Source of the DNA: Orientallactaga sibirica
Lineage: Eukaryota > Chordata > Mammalia > Rodentia > Dipodidae
NCBI GenBank assembly: GCA_036365145.1
Contig: JAEOAD010000004.1
Coordinates: 50,557,001 to 50,621,000, forward strand
Direction of reading: 5' to 3'
DNA length: 64,000 nucleotides
Shown here in pieces: positions 1 to 12,554 of this stretch. The notes under the pieces are model-generated. The model had not been told where the DNA came from and did not search any database. It saw nothing but the letters and a program-made list of their open reading frames with translations. Positions within the stretch are counted from its first letter, which is position 1, and every line of letters begins with the position of its first letter. A program made the translations under genes and the position numbers.

Positions 1-225
1 GGTCTCCACTGTCTGTATACTCACTGCTGGTTTATTGTTCACAGAATTTAACTGCATTGGATCCAAAAGCTTTATTAAAAGGAATAAAATATACCAAAGG
101 TAGAGGCTATTTGAAACACTATGGTTAGGATAGACTTGTATTTTTATTATATGATTCATTCAATTAAAAGATCAAAATTGTGTTCCTAGTTACAAATAAG
201 CTTGCATTTAAGAATAACCTTAATA

Positions 226-491
226 GGGGCTGGGGACGTGGCTCACCAGTTAAAGGTGCTTGCTTGTAGAGTTGCCTGCCAACAAGAGTGCAGTCACTCG
301 CATTGCCCACAGAAAGCTCAGACACAAAGTAGAACAAGCACCTGTAATCCCAAAGTAAAGTAAAGGGTGGCAGAGTCAGGAGAGCCAGGGAGCTCACAAG
401 CAGCAGTGGCAAGAGAGATCCTGTCTCAAACGAAGGAGGAAAGAGAGGAGAAATATGTACACATGGGGACACACACAGAAACAATAAAAAA
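226..491 (+). mobile_element. B3-type SINE (old)
   Basis: A tRNA-derived head ('ggggctggggacgtggctca') is followed by a body with 'cctgtaatccca', 'gagatcctgtctcaaa' and a CA-rich end, the layout of rodent B3 elements. Imperfect flanks 'taaccttaata' and 'taacctaata' look like a decayed target-site duplication. It is much more diverged than the B2-like copies elsewhere in the window, so it is an old insertion. Confidence 0.6.
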
Positions 492-3400
492 GTAACCTAA
501 TAATTTTATGAATTAACATGTGGTCTTTTTTCGTTATTTTGGATAATACCAGGATGGATAAATATGATAAAAATTGTTTCACAATCCAGATGAAAATTAT
601 AGTTATGGGTTCTCTTTAATTAAATGTGTACGAGTAGCTCATTATCTATAGTCAGGGTTTTTGCCTAAGTGACTAAAGTTGTGATAAGACCTCAGTAACA
701 TTTCATAAAGAGTTAGATAAAATGTGTTATTCCACATGATTAAATTTTGGGGGAAGTTTATTCTTAGCCAATAAATATTCTTTATAATGATATAATATCA
801 GTGTTATTGCTATGCCACCTATTAAGTAGTGATTCAATTTATTTTATTGAATATTACTTCCACTTTTATTCTAACACTGGTATGTATTGATTTCTGTGAT
901 GTGTAAGATCTCATTTTCTATGCAATGAATTGAGTTTCATATCTTCACCAAAAATGTACATGATTTTGTATCATTTTGTCAGAGATGCTCTCTCCAGGAA
1001 GAAATGCTATCAGATCCTAATATATTCACTCAGAACCTTTTTCAAATGGCTCATGCATGTATTTTAATAATAAATGTCTCCTTTGTCTTAAATAAAAGTG
1101 GTGTCCTTTGGCACTTCCTAGTTTATAAATGAATCTATCATATCTCTTCTTCTATTGTCACATAGAATTCTTGACTTTTGTGGTTCTCCTCTTTTTGTAA
1201 AGACATGACTTGTAAGTATTAAGGACCTCTTAACACAATGCAATCTTGTCTTACCTTGATTACACCCACAAATAACGTATTTCGAAATTAGGCTATATTC
1301 ACAGGTTCCAAGAGTTAAGACTTTGATATGTATTTTCAAGGTAGATTCAAGTCAGTCCACCATACTGAGTTTTGTTCAATGTTCTCACCCCAAATGGAGG
1401 TAGGGACTAAGTTTTCCATAAAAGAGACTTTTCTTCTTGTAAAGCAATTATTCATTCTCATTATTTGTTTGAATATGGAAAGGCATGGCCTTTGTTGTCA
1501 ATATTAGAGCCATAACAATAAAGGAAGGATGCTAGGCTTACACATAAACCATCTATACAATTGGCAGGTGAATTCTGACTCCAAAAGTTTCCCTTTAATG
1601 TTAGTGACTGGAAGCAAAATAAACAGAGTTTGATTTGCAGTCTGACTGCTGTGCCTGTGACATGAGTATTAGAAAAAATGACATTGGAAAGCATAAACTA
1701 AGAAAATTTAATATGGAATTCATTGATGTAGTCTTAGGAGAAGCAATTTTTCAAACCATAGAGGTATTTTATTGCTGGTTTTAACATTCACTACATTTTC
1801 AGCAGTCTTTGCATATAGATATTAAAGGTATCTTAAAGAGTAATTTATATGCAAATACATGGATATTAAACATTGCATGATTGTGAACTATTAGATACTG
1901 TTTTTAAGGATATGGGAAAAACTAATTTGGGACCTCATAATTCACATTTTTTATAATATTTCAGTAAGAGTTCAGCTTAATTTTACCTTTGCTTTATGAG
2001 AAAATAATTTGCTAAGCATATTTGTCTTATGAAGAAATTGCCCTGCTTATGTGATAAATTATATACATGTTCTTTGTAGCCTGGAAACATTTATATATGA
2101 ATAATTGATACACTAATTATAACTTTCTCAGCTATTAGTTAAGTCAAGTTTTCTAAGTTTGATAGGAGACTCATGCTCAACGGCTGAATGGAGCATGATA
2201 TTGAAGGCAAATATGTGTACAAACAAAATTTTTTACCCATGAATTTATTTAATAACATGTCTTTTTAAGTGATATGAACAAAAAAGAGTTTAATTTATTG
2301 GATATTATTCCTAAGTGCTAATTTGTTCACATTTTGAGGCAGGAAAGAGAATCTGAGTAGGACTGTCTTAAGATTGATGATTTATATAATTGAATGAATA
2401 ATGACATCTAGAAAATCAAGAATTTTAACATTCAGTGTGGCATCATATATAGGGGTATTGCCATTATGAAAGTATCAGCGCAACTAACCAGACTAAAGTC
2501 TTTATGCACAGTGTGGATCCTGGAGTTATGCATGTCTACTATCACTAAAAAGGATTTGGGAGAATGAAGGAGTCAGGCAGAATCTGCTACTGAAATTTAA
2601 AGAGGAAAAAAAAATCTTAAGACAGTCTTAACTTTGTAGTATGAATCCTCCTGTAATCAAACATTTACTGGTGCTGATTAGGAGCTTAGAGAATTCATAG
2701 GTCCAAGTACTAGAATGAAAATGAAGTTTATGGCTCAGTTATTTCAGAGACAGGTAGAACTGATCACAGGCTTGACACTCAAATTGTACTAATGACATAG
2801 TCATTGCTTGACCCTCAATCAGTTCCTCCCTTGTGTAGACTGTAGGTTCAAGATCCAAGATTCTCACAGACACTCACCACAAGTGCCTCACTAGATCTGC
2901 ATGAATCAGCATGTCTGTGTTCATTACTATGCTTGGAATGAGCTGATGATGCAGGTTCCTCAGTTTGTATGTTATGGAAAGTTGGTTAAAAGACTGTTCT
3001 CTGAATTTGAAACTTATCCCTCTTGACATTTGGTGTCAGGACATTTGCATAGAAAGTGTACGTTGCAGCATCTCTTATGTTACAAAAGGGATCTCAGACT
3101 CGCATGGGACAGCTGCTTTAACATCTCACTCAGAGGATGCCAGCTAGGGAAATCAGAAGAGAAGGTTGTAGAATGCCCCCTGGAAGTCTGGGTCAGAGAT
3201 AGAATGAGGAAGCTGCCACCGCCATGGAATTGTGAAGTCTCTTTATCTCCTTTGCCACCAGAGGACAAAGCTGAATCTGATCATAGGTGACACAGCTACT
3301 GGTCAGTTAAAGGTAGGGTTCTCCAGGTGTCTTCACTAACATTAATGCACAATAGAGACTTTGAAACCTAGCATACAGGGGCCTTAACTCTTGAGTCCCT

Positions 3401-3770
3401 AAGTTATCCAGAGCTTTCTTTCATGATATAATCAACCCTCCTCAACTGTCTTATCCTAATCATCCACACTGGGTAGTGGCCTCAGTAAATACCTGATTCT
3501 TGCAGGCTCAACCTTACCACCTCTTATGGTCTCAGATGAAACAAAAAGGTGTTTTCATCCTCAAATAACCCAAACAAGAAAATAAAAGACCTGGTATGGG
3601 AAAAATAATGCTTATCAAAGCGATTGCACAAATTTGATAAACGGAACATTAGAAAAGTAAACCTTCCTGAGATGTAAATATTTAGATCTAAGCATTTACA
3701 TAAGTTGATTCTTAACTGAAACCAATTCCAAAAATATCTAAAACTCTTTGATGATTGATGGTTTACTAGT
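492..3770. other. AT-rich unique sequence, no feature recognised
   Basis: I see no SINE, LINE or LTR signature and no convincing exon here. The open frames are short (under 90 codons) and have no recognisable protein character. The absence of rodent-specific insertions over about 3.3 kb is compatible with old single-copy intergenic or intronic DNA. Confidence 0.5.
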
Positions 3771-3774
3771 CAAA

Positions 3775-3966
3775 ATTCGTGGCTTGGGGGTCAGCTGGAG
3801 TGGGATTGCTGAGGCATCGAGCCTTGTGGACTGAGCAGCTACCTGGTTCCTTGACTCTCAGATATGCAAAATTCTATTGCTGGACTGCTGTAAAATAATC
3901 CAATAAATTCCCTTTTAATACAATTCATTCTATAGGCTCTATTCCTCTAGAGAACCCTGACTAATA
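3775..3966 (+). mobile_element. LTR-like mammalian repeat, 3' part
   Basis: The block ends in 'ctctagagaaccctgactaatacag', split here as 'ctctagagaaccctg' plus 'actaatacag'. This terminal signature is common in mammalian interspersed repeats. An upstream 'ttgactctcagatatgcaaa' also fits such elements. I cannot assign a family without a repeat library. It may be the 3' portion of the same kind of element whose 5'-like portion lies at 39,935-40,285. Confidence 0.4.
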
Positions 3967-3979
3967 CAGATGATAAAAT

Positions 3980-4316
3980 ACCTCACTGAAGTAACCGGAG
4001 CAACTTGGAAGGAGGAAAGATTTGTTTGTATTCATAATTTCAGGGGTTTGAGTTCATGGCCCACTTGCTCCATTGTTTCTTGGCTTACAGTGAGGCAGGG
4101 CATCATCGCTGAAGGGCACAGCAGAGCAAATCTGCTTACTTCATTTTAGCTGGGAAACAAAACAAGACAAGGATCTGGGAATGAGCTACACCTTTCATGG
4201 TCACATCCCTCTCACAAACTTCTACCACCTAAATCCATTTCTTAATACCTGTTCAGCTATGAGGGGATCAAGTCTTCAACACAAGAGCCTTTGGAAAGCT
4301 TCTATATCTAAACCAT
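3980..4316 (+). mobile_element. Decayed LTR-like interspersed repeat
   Basis: Segments such as 'tttcttggcttacagtgagg' and 'atcatcgctgaagggcac', and the closing 'aacacaagagcctttggaaa', match a widespread class of mammalian LTR-like repeats that begin with a 'ttggcttacag' motif. It directly follows the preceding repeat. Family unassigned; it may be one composite element with its neighbour. Confidence 0.35.
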
Positions 4317-4930
4317 AACTCATAACTTTAGTACTTTCTTTGATTCTAGAGTATATTGTTAGCAAATGAAAGAAGTTCTAGGGTTGTGCTATGAAGTCAG
4401 GGTCATTACAGTCTAAATGAAAGTCATATTCCACACAGATACCAGGACTTAAAGCAATAATCTTCTCTAGAGCACTGGGAGAAACCAATGCTATTACTAA
4501 ATACTTGTAAATAGCAGGGGATGGTGAGTCTTATTGCATCTAACATCAATTTACTTTTTTGGCTTTTATGAAATCCAAACATCTTTGTGTAATTAATAAT
4601 TTTATACTGCTGCAATCCTAGTCAGGTGATCTTTACCAATTATGACTGAACTAGAGATAAAAATTGTAGTGGAAAAAATGAAGACATTTTGACATACCTG
4701 TTTTGATTTATTTAAATTTCCTATCAAAAAAGAGAGTGGCAGAGCCTGACTGTCTCATGTCCCTCAGTTCCTCTGCTCTGGCTTACCACATAGTCTGGCA
4801 GGGCTCGATTGCCTTATTATTCCTCAGAACAACAGGCTGTTTCATTTTGCTGATAATAGGCTAAGTGAACTTGGTGACACATTTTGCAAAACTCAGCTCT
4901 CTTCATTTGTTCATAGTTATAAAGTCTGCA

Positions 4931-5004
4931 TTTTTTTTTTCAGTTCTGGATGTAGAACCCAGGGCCTTGGCAAGCACTCTACCACTGTGTGAGAGCTACA
5001 ACAC
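4931..5004 (-). mobile_element. ID-type SINE
   Basis: On the minus strand this has the ID structure: an A-rich 3' tail (T10 at 4931-4940 on the plus strand) and a tRNA-Ala-like body. The plus strand shows 'acccagggccttggcaagca' and 'ctctaccactgtgtgagagc'. Its upstream flank 'ttcatttgttcatagttata' (4902-4921) recurs exactly at 5863-5882, so this copy and the one at 5.9 kb arose by local duplication rather than two insertions. Confidence 0.65.
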
Positions 5005-5009
5005 AGATC

Positions 5010-5862
5010 TGAGGCACAAAGCACAAATATGCATGAAAATGTGAGATGGACCTTGCAATGAATGTTCAGGGGTCAGCCACACCATGCAGTTGCTAAGAAA
5101 AAGGTGTATGTTGGACTATCCTTTCTCCTATGAGAGGCAACCTATATCCTCTGAGAGAAGATTTATGTTTGTTTATGTTCGTAGGATACTTGGAGAAGAC
5201 ATACACCCCATTTCAGCCTATTCTTTGTGACTGGCACTGTGGCACTGGGGTCTAGACAGAAAGGACTTCATGACAGACATGGAATAAGTTCAGGTGTTGA
5301 TTGGGTCTTACTACCTATCATGCTACATAGTAATTGCTGTAGTAGAGGCAGAGATATAAGTAGTACTGGGCAAGAAATCAGATAGCAAGGATCTGGCCTA
5401 AGGGCCTTAGTTCTTGGATGGCTCCTAAAACTTTGCAGAGGTTGGACATGGATTGTAAGCAACCTCACTCAAGTACTCTGTATTTTATGACCTGGCTATT
5501 CAATTGTTGCACGATTGAGTTGGACATATGAACATTGCCTTTTAAAGAGTAAATAACTGTGACTATTTGAAATCATTTTTCAAGCATTTCACAACACCTT
5601 GTTGGAACTGGTACATTTCAAAAGGAAATAAGGGGAAATAAACTTTATTTCCTAAGGAAAATATGGAAGTGATTAAATATTAGGTCATACAGTACTAAGA
5701 TGCATAAATAACTTCATGTGCCCAAAACATAGAGGAGGTCAACCCAGAAAAAGAGAACTGTGGGTTTCATCAACTACCCTTTGCTCAGCTTTCTCTTTTC
5801 TTTAGTCATAAATAGTTCCTTACATAGAATTACTTTATCTCACAGTTAACCATTCACTTTTA
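5010..5862. other. Unique sequence between the duplicated ID blocks
   Basis: About 850 bp with no repeat signature that I recognise and no coding-like frame. It separates the two duplicated ID-containing blocks and may be part of what was duplicated or inserted between them. Confidence 0.4.
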
Positions 5863-6147
5863 TTCATTTGTTCATAGTTATACATCTGATTTTTTTTTTT
5901 TTTTTTTGTTCTGGGTAAAGAGCACAAGGACTTGGCAAGCACTCTACCACTAAGTGAGGGTTTCAACCCAGATTTGAAACCCATCTCTCTGACATTGGAT
6001 ACAGGTCGCTATAGAACTCAGGGCCTTGGCAATCACTCTACCACTATTTGAGAGCTTCAGCCTAGATTTGAAACCCATCTTTCTGACATTGAATACAGGT
6101 TGCTATAGATTTGAAACCCATCTTTCTGACAATGGACAGAGGTTGCT
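5863..6147 (-). repeat. Duplicated ID SINE with 94-bp internal tandem repeat
   Basis: This is a second copy of the block at 4902-5004, including the same 20-bp non-SINE flank. Inside it a 94-bp unit is tandemly repeated: 'cttggca' at 5931 and 6025, and 'gatttgaaaccca' at 5971 and 6065. A third partial unit of about 40 bp starts near 6108. The units differ by scattered substitutions, so the amplification is not recent. Confidence 0.7.
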
Positions 6148-6149
6148 TA

Positions 6150-7408
6150 TAAAATACTTATACATTCAGTGATTCAGGATCTTCATCTCCAAACAAGGAC
6201 GGTTTCAGTCAATAACGTTGAATAAGCTAGGAATTAATCTTAGCTACTCATAAGCTTAATGAATTTTATACTAGAATTTTCTTAAAAATTGAACAATAGT
6301 AAAACTCTGTTTACTGTCTTTATGATGATTAATTGGATTAATGAAGGGTAACAAACTTCAACAATATTTAAAACTATCTAATAGAGTCCATATTGATTAA
6401 ACAATGCAAGTGTTCCATCAACCATGAAGAAAGGATGTTAAATGATCCCAGGTTAATTAGCTTTCAATACAAGCAAGTCTTATCTACTATTTTAAGCCTA
6501 AAGGCATAACAGGAATTTTTAAATGTATGGTTCTTCTCAGCTTAGTTTAAGAGTGTGAGGAATGTTCAACCTCACTTAATGAGGTTTAACTAAGTTTAAT
6601 GGACCTTGAAATTTTTACTGATTTTAAGTTTCTGTATGACATAAAACCTGTTGGGTTTCAGATTTTAGAGGTTTTGCTCAATATCTGAAAAAAAAAAAAA
6701 TAGCAGGATCCTCCCCTGTACTATTTTGAAATATTATCAACTAACCATTTACCATGCAAGGACATTTGAGGTGGAATAGCAGAAACAACTGCTAGATCAT
6801 GCAAATTGTTTTCTCATTGGTGTGTGTTCAAGACTAGAATCACTTCTCCCAACTTGATGAACAACTCTGTGGGCCTCTAGTGTGCAAGTCATTGTTTTTG
6901 TTTGTGGCAGGCTTCTTCTTCTGTCTTTCTTGACCAGACCCAGAAGTTATGTCCTGGACTGCTTTGGGGGTTGTTAGTCAGGTGTGGACCCCTCATCACT
7001 CTGGGTGTCAGGGCTCTTTAGGACTTTTTTTTTTTCTTTAGGACTTTTGACATCTACTGTTATTCAGTAATTCTACAGTTAAGCATGATTTTGTATTTAA
7101 TGTGGGTTTCCCTTTGGTTACCTCAAAATTAAAAATTGTCCATAATATTTTTGGTATCTTAAGTAGAACTAAAACCCCTCTGACTTAATGGATCCAAAAT
7201 TGATATTACTTTTTAAGTCATCTTATCTTGGTTCACATTGGTTTATTGTTACAGAGATCTAGCAATCATATTTTGTCTTATTGTTACATTGATTTATTTT
7301 TCAACTGAAAAATCCAGAAAAATTTTAATGAGATGTTCTTAATAATAATTCAGACATTAATATAACTTCTGAAGAAGTTAAAATAATCAATTAAAAGAAT
7401 TCATTCAA
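6150..7408. other. Unique AT-rich sequence
   Basis: No mobile element or exon recognised. It contains a 13-base A run near 6688 and a small 'tctttaggactttt' direct duplication at about 7014-7050 flanking a T tract. Otherwise featureless. Confidence 0.4.
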
Positions 7409-7558
7409 GTTGTGTGGTGTACACCTTTATTCCCTGAACTCAGGAGGCAGAGGTAAGCTAATCATCATGAGTTTGAGACCATCCTGAGACTACAGAGTGA
7501 ATCCCAGGTCAACCTGAGATAGAATGAGACCCTACCTCAAAAAAAAAAAAAAAAAAAC
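7409..7558 (+). mobile_element. B1 SINE
   Basis: A 7SL-derived body: 'tgtgtggtgtacaccttta', 'actcaggaggcagaggtaag', 'ctgagactacagagtgaat', 'gagaccctacctc' and a long A tail. The 'gagactacagagtgaat' stretch is the lineage-specific B1 variant seen throughout the window. Confidence 0.85.
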
Positions 7559-8366
7559 CTACAAAACTGAAGTCATAGTTTTCCATCTAATTTTTCTAAT
7601 TTTTCCATTTTTTTCCCAAAAAAAAGTCAATATTCAACAGGAGTATGCCTTCAGGCACACTGCCTATTTTCAATCATATCTCAAAGATTATTAACAGTGA
7701 TTTTATATTCAAACCTTTAGTGTGTAATAGTTTTCAGTATCTTTCAATGTAGCTATCTTAATACTAGAAATTGGTCTCAATTTCCTTCCACACAAGCTAA
7801 CAACACCAAATAAAGAATAGTGTTTGCATCTTTCTCTGTCTCCCTGTCTTTCTCCCTACTCTCCTTTATCTTCTTTGATAAGAAATTCTTCCTATTCTTG
7901 ATATTTTGCAAAGAGCCTTGACACCATTTATTATTCTATAGTAATTTTATTTATAGTTTACAAATTTTCATTCCATTTTATGTTAAAATACTTTTCATAG
8001 TTATGAAATATAATTATATGTTATATAAATTGTATTTGTACACATAAATTTTTACATAATAAAAGCCCAACATAGAACCACATGTAATTGTCTCAGCCCA
8101 GGTTTAGTGTATAAAATATGCAAATTTTTATGTCATCTTTACCCTTGGAAATAACAATAAAATCTCATGTATTTTTAAATTAAATGTGAGGCTTTGTTTG
8201 GTCATATTGGTTATGATGATATTGGTTATGTCATATATTTATTTTTGTCTTTCTTAAGAGCAAGTAAGGTTGAAATCGTAACTTTTCCAGTTTCTGAAAA
8301 TGCATTCTTGTTCTTTGTTATTTATTATATTTATTGAGTTAATCTTCCCAAAGAAACTTTACTTCA

Positions 8367-8591
8367 GGGCTGGAGAGATGGCTTAACAGTTAAGGTGCCT
8401 GCCTGCAAAGCCTAATAACTCCTGTTCGAAACTCCAGGTCCCACATTTAGCTAGACACAAAAGTGACACAAGCACTCAATGTCATATATGTGCCACAAGG
8501 GGGCAAACATGAGTGGAGTTTGTTCACAGAGGCTGAGAGGCCTTGGTGCACACGTTCTCTCTGTCTCTCTGTCTCTCTCTCTGTCTCTGTC
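8367..8591 (+). mobile_element. B2-like tRNA-derived SINE
   Basis: A full-length head ('gggctggagagatggcttaa'), a B-box-like 'tgttcgaaactcc', a body with 'gccacaagggggca' and a pyrimidine tail. The A-rich 3' tail has expanded into the GAAA/GGAA microsatellite that follows. The flanks 'ctttacttca' upstream and 'ccttatttca' after the microsatellite resemble a decayed target duplication enclosing both. Confidence 0.85.
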
Positions 8592-8715
8592 TAAAAGAAA
8601 GAAAGAAAGAAGGAAGGAAGGAAGGAAGGAAGGAAGGAAGGAAGGAAGGAAGGAAGGAAGGAAGGAAGGAAGGAAGGAAGGAAGGAAGGAAGGAAGGAAG
8701 GAAGGGAAAGAAAAA

Positions 8716-8763
<48 letters not shown>

Positions 8764-8765
8764 AG
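8592..8765 (+). repeat. GAAA/GGAA/GAAA compound microsatellite
   Basis: GAAA units are followed by about 23 consecutive GGAA units (roughly 8611-8704) and then more GAAA units to 8764. It grew from the tail of the preceding SINE. Open frames through it (Lys/Arg/Glu/Gly repeats) are artefacts. GGAA tracts are known ETS-factor binding platforms in mammals; a function here is speculation. Confidence 0.95.
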
Positions 8766-8934
8766 CCTTATTTCAGAGCAAGGATGGAAAAAGTATTATG
8801 GATTTATTTTATGGTAATAAAAATATTTTTCTTTGTTCTTGATTGTAATCTACAAAAATGTAAATTTTAATAGCTAGCTCTACCTTTCCTTCATTCTTCC
8901 TTTCCTCCACCCATTATTCTATATATTTCACTCA

Positions 8935-9005
8935 CAATTTTTCTGCCTCACCTCCTAAGTGCTTGGATAACAGGAATTAAGGTATTCACCACGACTCCTG
9001 AATCA
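8935..9005 (-). mobile_element. B1 SINE fragment
   Basis: The minus strand carries the 5' part of a B1: on the plus strand 'tctgcctcacctcctaagtg' and 'aggtattcaccacgactcc'. Short and diverged. Confidence 0.45.
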
Positions 9006-9429
9006 ACTATAATTTTCTATAGCAATATTGGCAAATTTAATAATCTCCTCAAAACATTTGGCTAATTACATAAAAATAATTCATTCACTTCATCTAATTT
9101 TTGCTACAGCAAAATCCTACAGTTGTTCTAGCAGACCATTTTCATTAAAATACAAATAAATCTTGCTTCCTTCTATAATTTTCACAAAGCCTGCCGAGCA
9201 ATTATCAAATAAAACTAAAGAAATAGCAAATGAATGGTGTGGTAAAGACTACTGAGCTTCAGTTCACAAAGTCTCTGACAAGCAGTGAAAGGAAAATGTG
9301 GTTTACCTTCACATACATGTTTTACATTATTAATCTGTTATCAATAAGCTTTGTATTCATGAAAAAGTGTTCTTATATTTGAAAGATATTTTCACTGGCT
9401 ATATCATTTTTACATTGGCATTTTATTCT

Positions 9430-9583
9430 TTTTGTTTCTTTGTTTTGAAGTAGGCTCTTACTGTTAGCCCAGGCTTATTAGGAATTTATTATTGAGTCTC
9501 AGGGTGGCCTCAAATTCAGAGTGATCCTCCTACCTCTGCCTCTCAAGTGCTGAGATTAATAAGGTATACCACCATAACTGATG
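9430..9583 (-). mobile_element. B1 SINE, diverged
   Basis: The reverse complement reads as B1. The plus strand shows 'agcccaggcttattaggaat', 'gtctcagggtggcctcaaat', 'gatcctcctacctctgcctc' and 'aagtgctgagatta'. An old copy with many substitutions. Confidence 0.75.
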
Positions 9584-9830
9584 ATATTTTTATTAATACT
9601 TTAAAGATATTTCTGGCTAACTTTGAGCTTGCATTATTTCCAGTAAGAAATCTGCTGCCACTCTTATTACTGTTGTCCTGTCTATAATGTATATTTTACT
9701 ATCAAAATATTTTATTATAACACATTCTACTGTTGTTTCCTTAAGCTTTCATGTGCTTTGTTTTCACTGAACTTCTCTCATGTGTTGGTTTAAAATTCTC
9801 ACCAGATATTTGAAACATTCTTTTCTATAA

Positions 9831-9869
9831 TTTTTTAAAATATTTTATTTACATGCAAAGAGAGACAGC

Positions 9870-9920
<51 letters not shown>

Positions 9921-10100
9921 GTATGTACGTAGAGAGAGAGAGAGAGAATGAGTATTCCCAGGTCTCCAGCCACTGCAAATGAACTCCAGATGCATGCGCC
10001 ACTTTGTGCACCTAGCTTTATGTGGGTACTGGGACTCAAACCGGGGTCATTAGGCTTTGGGGGTAAGTGCCTTAAGTGCTGAGTAATCTCTCCAGCACAA
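9831..10100 (-). mobile_element. B2-like SINE containing a CA microsatellite
   Basis: A minus-strand copy: A-rich/AT tail at the left, then 'ccagccactgcaaatgaact', 'ccagatgcatgcgccacttt', 'gtgggtactgggactcaaac' and the head complement 'ctctccagcac'. A CA run of about 21 units (9873-9915) and a GA run lie within the purine/pyrimidine tail. Confidence 0.85.
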
Positions 10101-10377
10101 ACAGCTTGCAACATTTTAAGCATTATTATCCTTGGTATTTGTTTAGCTCTCTTCTCTTGAGATACAATTGCACTACTGTTAGTACATTTGGATAGCAGTT
10201 TTACTCAACTTGCCAATATTTTGGGGACAGATTATTCACATGAAGAATGCAGACATAAAAATGTCTGTTTTATGTTTCTTAACTACTTGTTCTACCATGC
10301 ATTCATTCTACATAGAACAATTGGCTACCATGCCAGATATATTGATATCACCATCAGCAGTACAAAAAGAAAAAGGG

Positions 10378-10378
<1 letters not shown>

Positions 10379-10415
<37 letters not shown>
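10379..10415 (+). repeat. CA dinucleotide microsatellite
   Basis: About 17 uninterrupted CA units, then 'tcatatatatacatat' and a short TG run. No SINE host is evident at this one. Confidence 0.95.
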
Positions 10416-10416
<1 letters not shown>

Positions 10417-12121
10417 ATATATATACATATCAGTGTGTGTATCTCCGCTTAAGCTTTGTTTATTCATTTGAAATACTGTTCTCTGATTTTAATTTGATAG
10501 TTTCTTTTGCTGTATCTTAAAGTTCATTAGTCTTTTTTCAACTATGGCTAATATTTTTTCTAACTTTATCAGTGTATTTTTTGCTTAAAATATTTTTACA
10601 TTACAGAAATGTGGCTTTTGCTCAGTGAAACCACTTCCTTAGCATATAAGAGGCCTCCAATTCAATATGAGCACATCTAGAATTATGAGCTAAAACAAGT
10701 AAGTCCTTCCTGGATGTGGTTTTCTCAGGTAGGTTGGTGAGTGACAAAATGCCTAGCTAGTTTAGAGAACTTATCAGGAGTGGTTGTTACTCGATGTGAA
10801 CCTGAACCTGACCATGAGGTTGGACAATCTTTGAGGCTAGTTTATGGGAAGAATTTTGATAAGCTTGGAGAAGTAAGCTAGAAAGAATAAGAATGCTGTA
10901 AGCAGAGCATTATTTATGAGTGATGCTTTAGAAACTCAGAATTCTGTCAGAAATGTGGTCCATGAAGACAAGGCTCAGGAGGTTTCATATGGGAGTGAGA
11001 GCTCTTGGGAATTGAACTGGAAACAACATATGTTACATTCTGTCAAATCATTTGTCTATGTCTTCTCCATGTCCTGTGATTCTGAGTGAGATTAAATTTA
11101 AAGCACAGGATTAATTGGTTTTCTAATTTTCATCAGGGCATTGTTTGCGATCCATCACAAGCATGGAACCCCAGTGGGAACTATATTGGAAAGAGACCCA
11201 TTCACAGTATCAGGCACAAAGTCGTAATTGTCTACCAAGCTGTGTTCCAGATGCATTGTTGGGACAAGCTGTATATACACAAAAAAATGCCTTTGTCTTT
11301 TGAATAATCATTCATATAATATTTAAACCTCAATCATTGGGCAGAAATCTTTGTCCCTTCATAGAGAAGAAATCTATGGCCAATTCTTCACCTTGGCAGA
11401 GTGACCCAAAGATAGGTTCACATTCAATTTCCAAGCATCAGAAACCTGGAATCCATAACATTAGTAGAGAAACTTGAATAGACTGTAATGCTAAGACAAC
11501 ACTCATCATCTGATTTCAATTACATGCTTCATACATATCCTTCTGAAAGCAATACTGAAATTGTCATTTTGTCAATTCCTATCTTATTCACCTATTGTAC
11601 TTTAAAATCCTTAAAGGCCTACATTCTAACACTTGTTAATTGTTTATCCTCAAGACAGAGCACATAATCTTAAATATAGAGAGAATTTAGAAAGTGTTGG
11701 CTGACCTGAACTTAAATAATGGCATTTGATTCCAGAAAAAAGTTTCCACCCTAAAAAATATATATTTCATATCAGCACAGATCTTGAGATTTACACTTTA
11801 AAAAATTTAAATGACATTTTCTCTTAAAACCAGTTCTTATATTTATTTTATCATTCCCACATTAAAAGTAGCTAATGGTAAGAATCTAAACTATTTCTGG
11901 TGGATTCCTTATCTTTAAATGACATCTTTTTTTTCTACATAGAAATCCTAGAAAGTACCATTGATTTATGGCCTAATAGTGAGTGATACCTTTTATTCAT
12001 CTTTAGTATTATATGCTACTTACCTTTTTTTGTAGAAGAGTAATATATATTATGATGCATTATTGAGATATTAAGCCTAATATTTTTCCCAAATATTATT
12101 GAATAAAATACATTTAAAAAC
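10416..12121. other. Unique or very old sequence
   Basis: No repeat with confident identity. Stretches around 10,690-11,030 ('gagctaaaacaagtaagtcc', 'gagctcttgggaattgaact') look like an old rodent interspersed repeat but I cannot name it. No exon-like segment. Confidence 0.35.
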
Positions 12122-12130
12122 ATATGTACA

Positions 12131-12332
12131 GGGCTGGTGAGATGTCTCCGCAGTTAAAAGTGTTTGCTTGCAAAGTCTGACATCCTGGGTTTGATTCACA
12201 AGCCCCACATAAAGCCAGATGCACAAAGTGGCTCATGCATCTAGAGTTTCTATGCAGTGAGAAGATACCCTGGTGTGTCCATTCTCTCTCTTACTCAAAT
12301 AAATAAATTAAATAAATTTAAAATAAAAATAT
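12131..12332 (+). mobile_element. B2-like SINE with 9-bp target duplication
   Basis: Head 'gggctggtgagatgtctccg', body 'agccagatgcacaaagtggc', tail 'aaataaataaattaaat'. It is flanked by perfect direct repeats 'atatgtaca' (12,122-12,130 and 12,333-12,341). It belongs to the 'cacaaagtgg' subtype, older than the 'cacaaggggg' subtype. Confidence 0.85.
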
Positions 12333-12554
12333 ATATGTACAAAGTATGACCTGTTTGAACAGAAGAATACACTTGACTGCAATTTTAAGAACAATTTGTA
12401 TAACTATATTAGGATGAAGGTAAATGTTATGTGCCCTTGTCCATCCAAGAAGAATAAGGGAATTAAATGAATTAACAGATAAATGTAGTTTCTACAGTAT
12501 CAGAAGTGTTTGCAAAATTACATTTTTTCTAACATATTAATGTCTTTGTGAGGG

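Noticed and set aside
8479..8842. Open frames of 99-112 codons made of Lys/Arg/Glu/Gly repeats
   Set aside because: They are direct translations of the GAAA/GGAA microsatellite and the SINE in front of it.
9845..10123. 92-codon minus-strand frame with Val/Cys repeats
   Set aside because: It is the translated CA microsatellite and SINE body.
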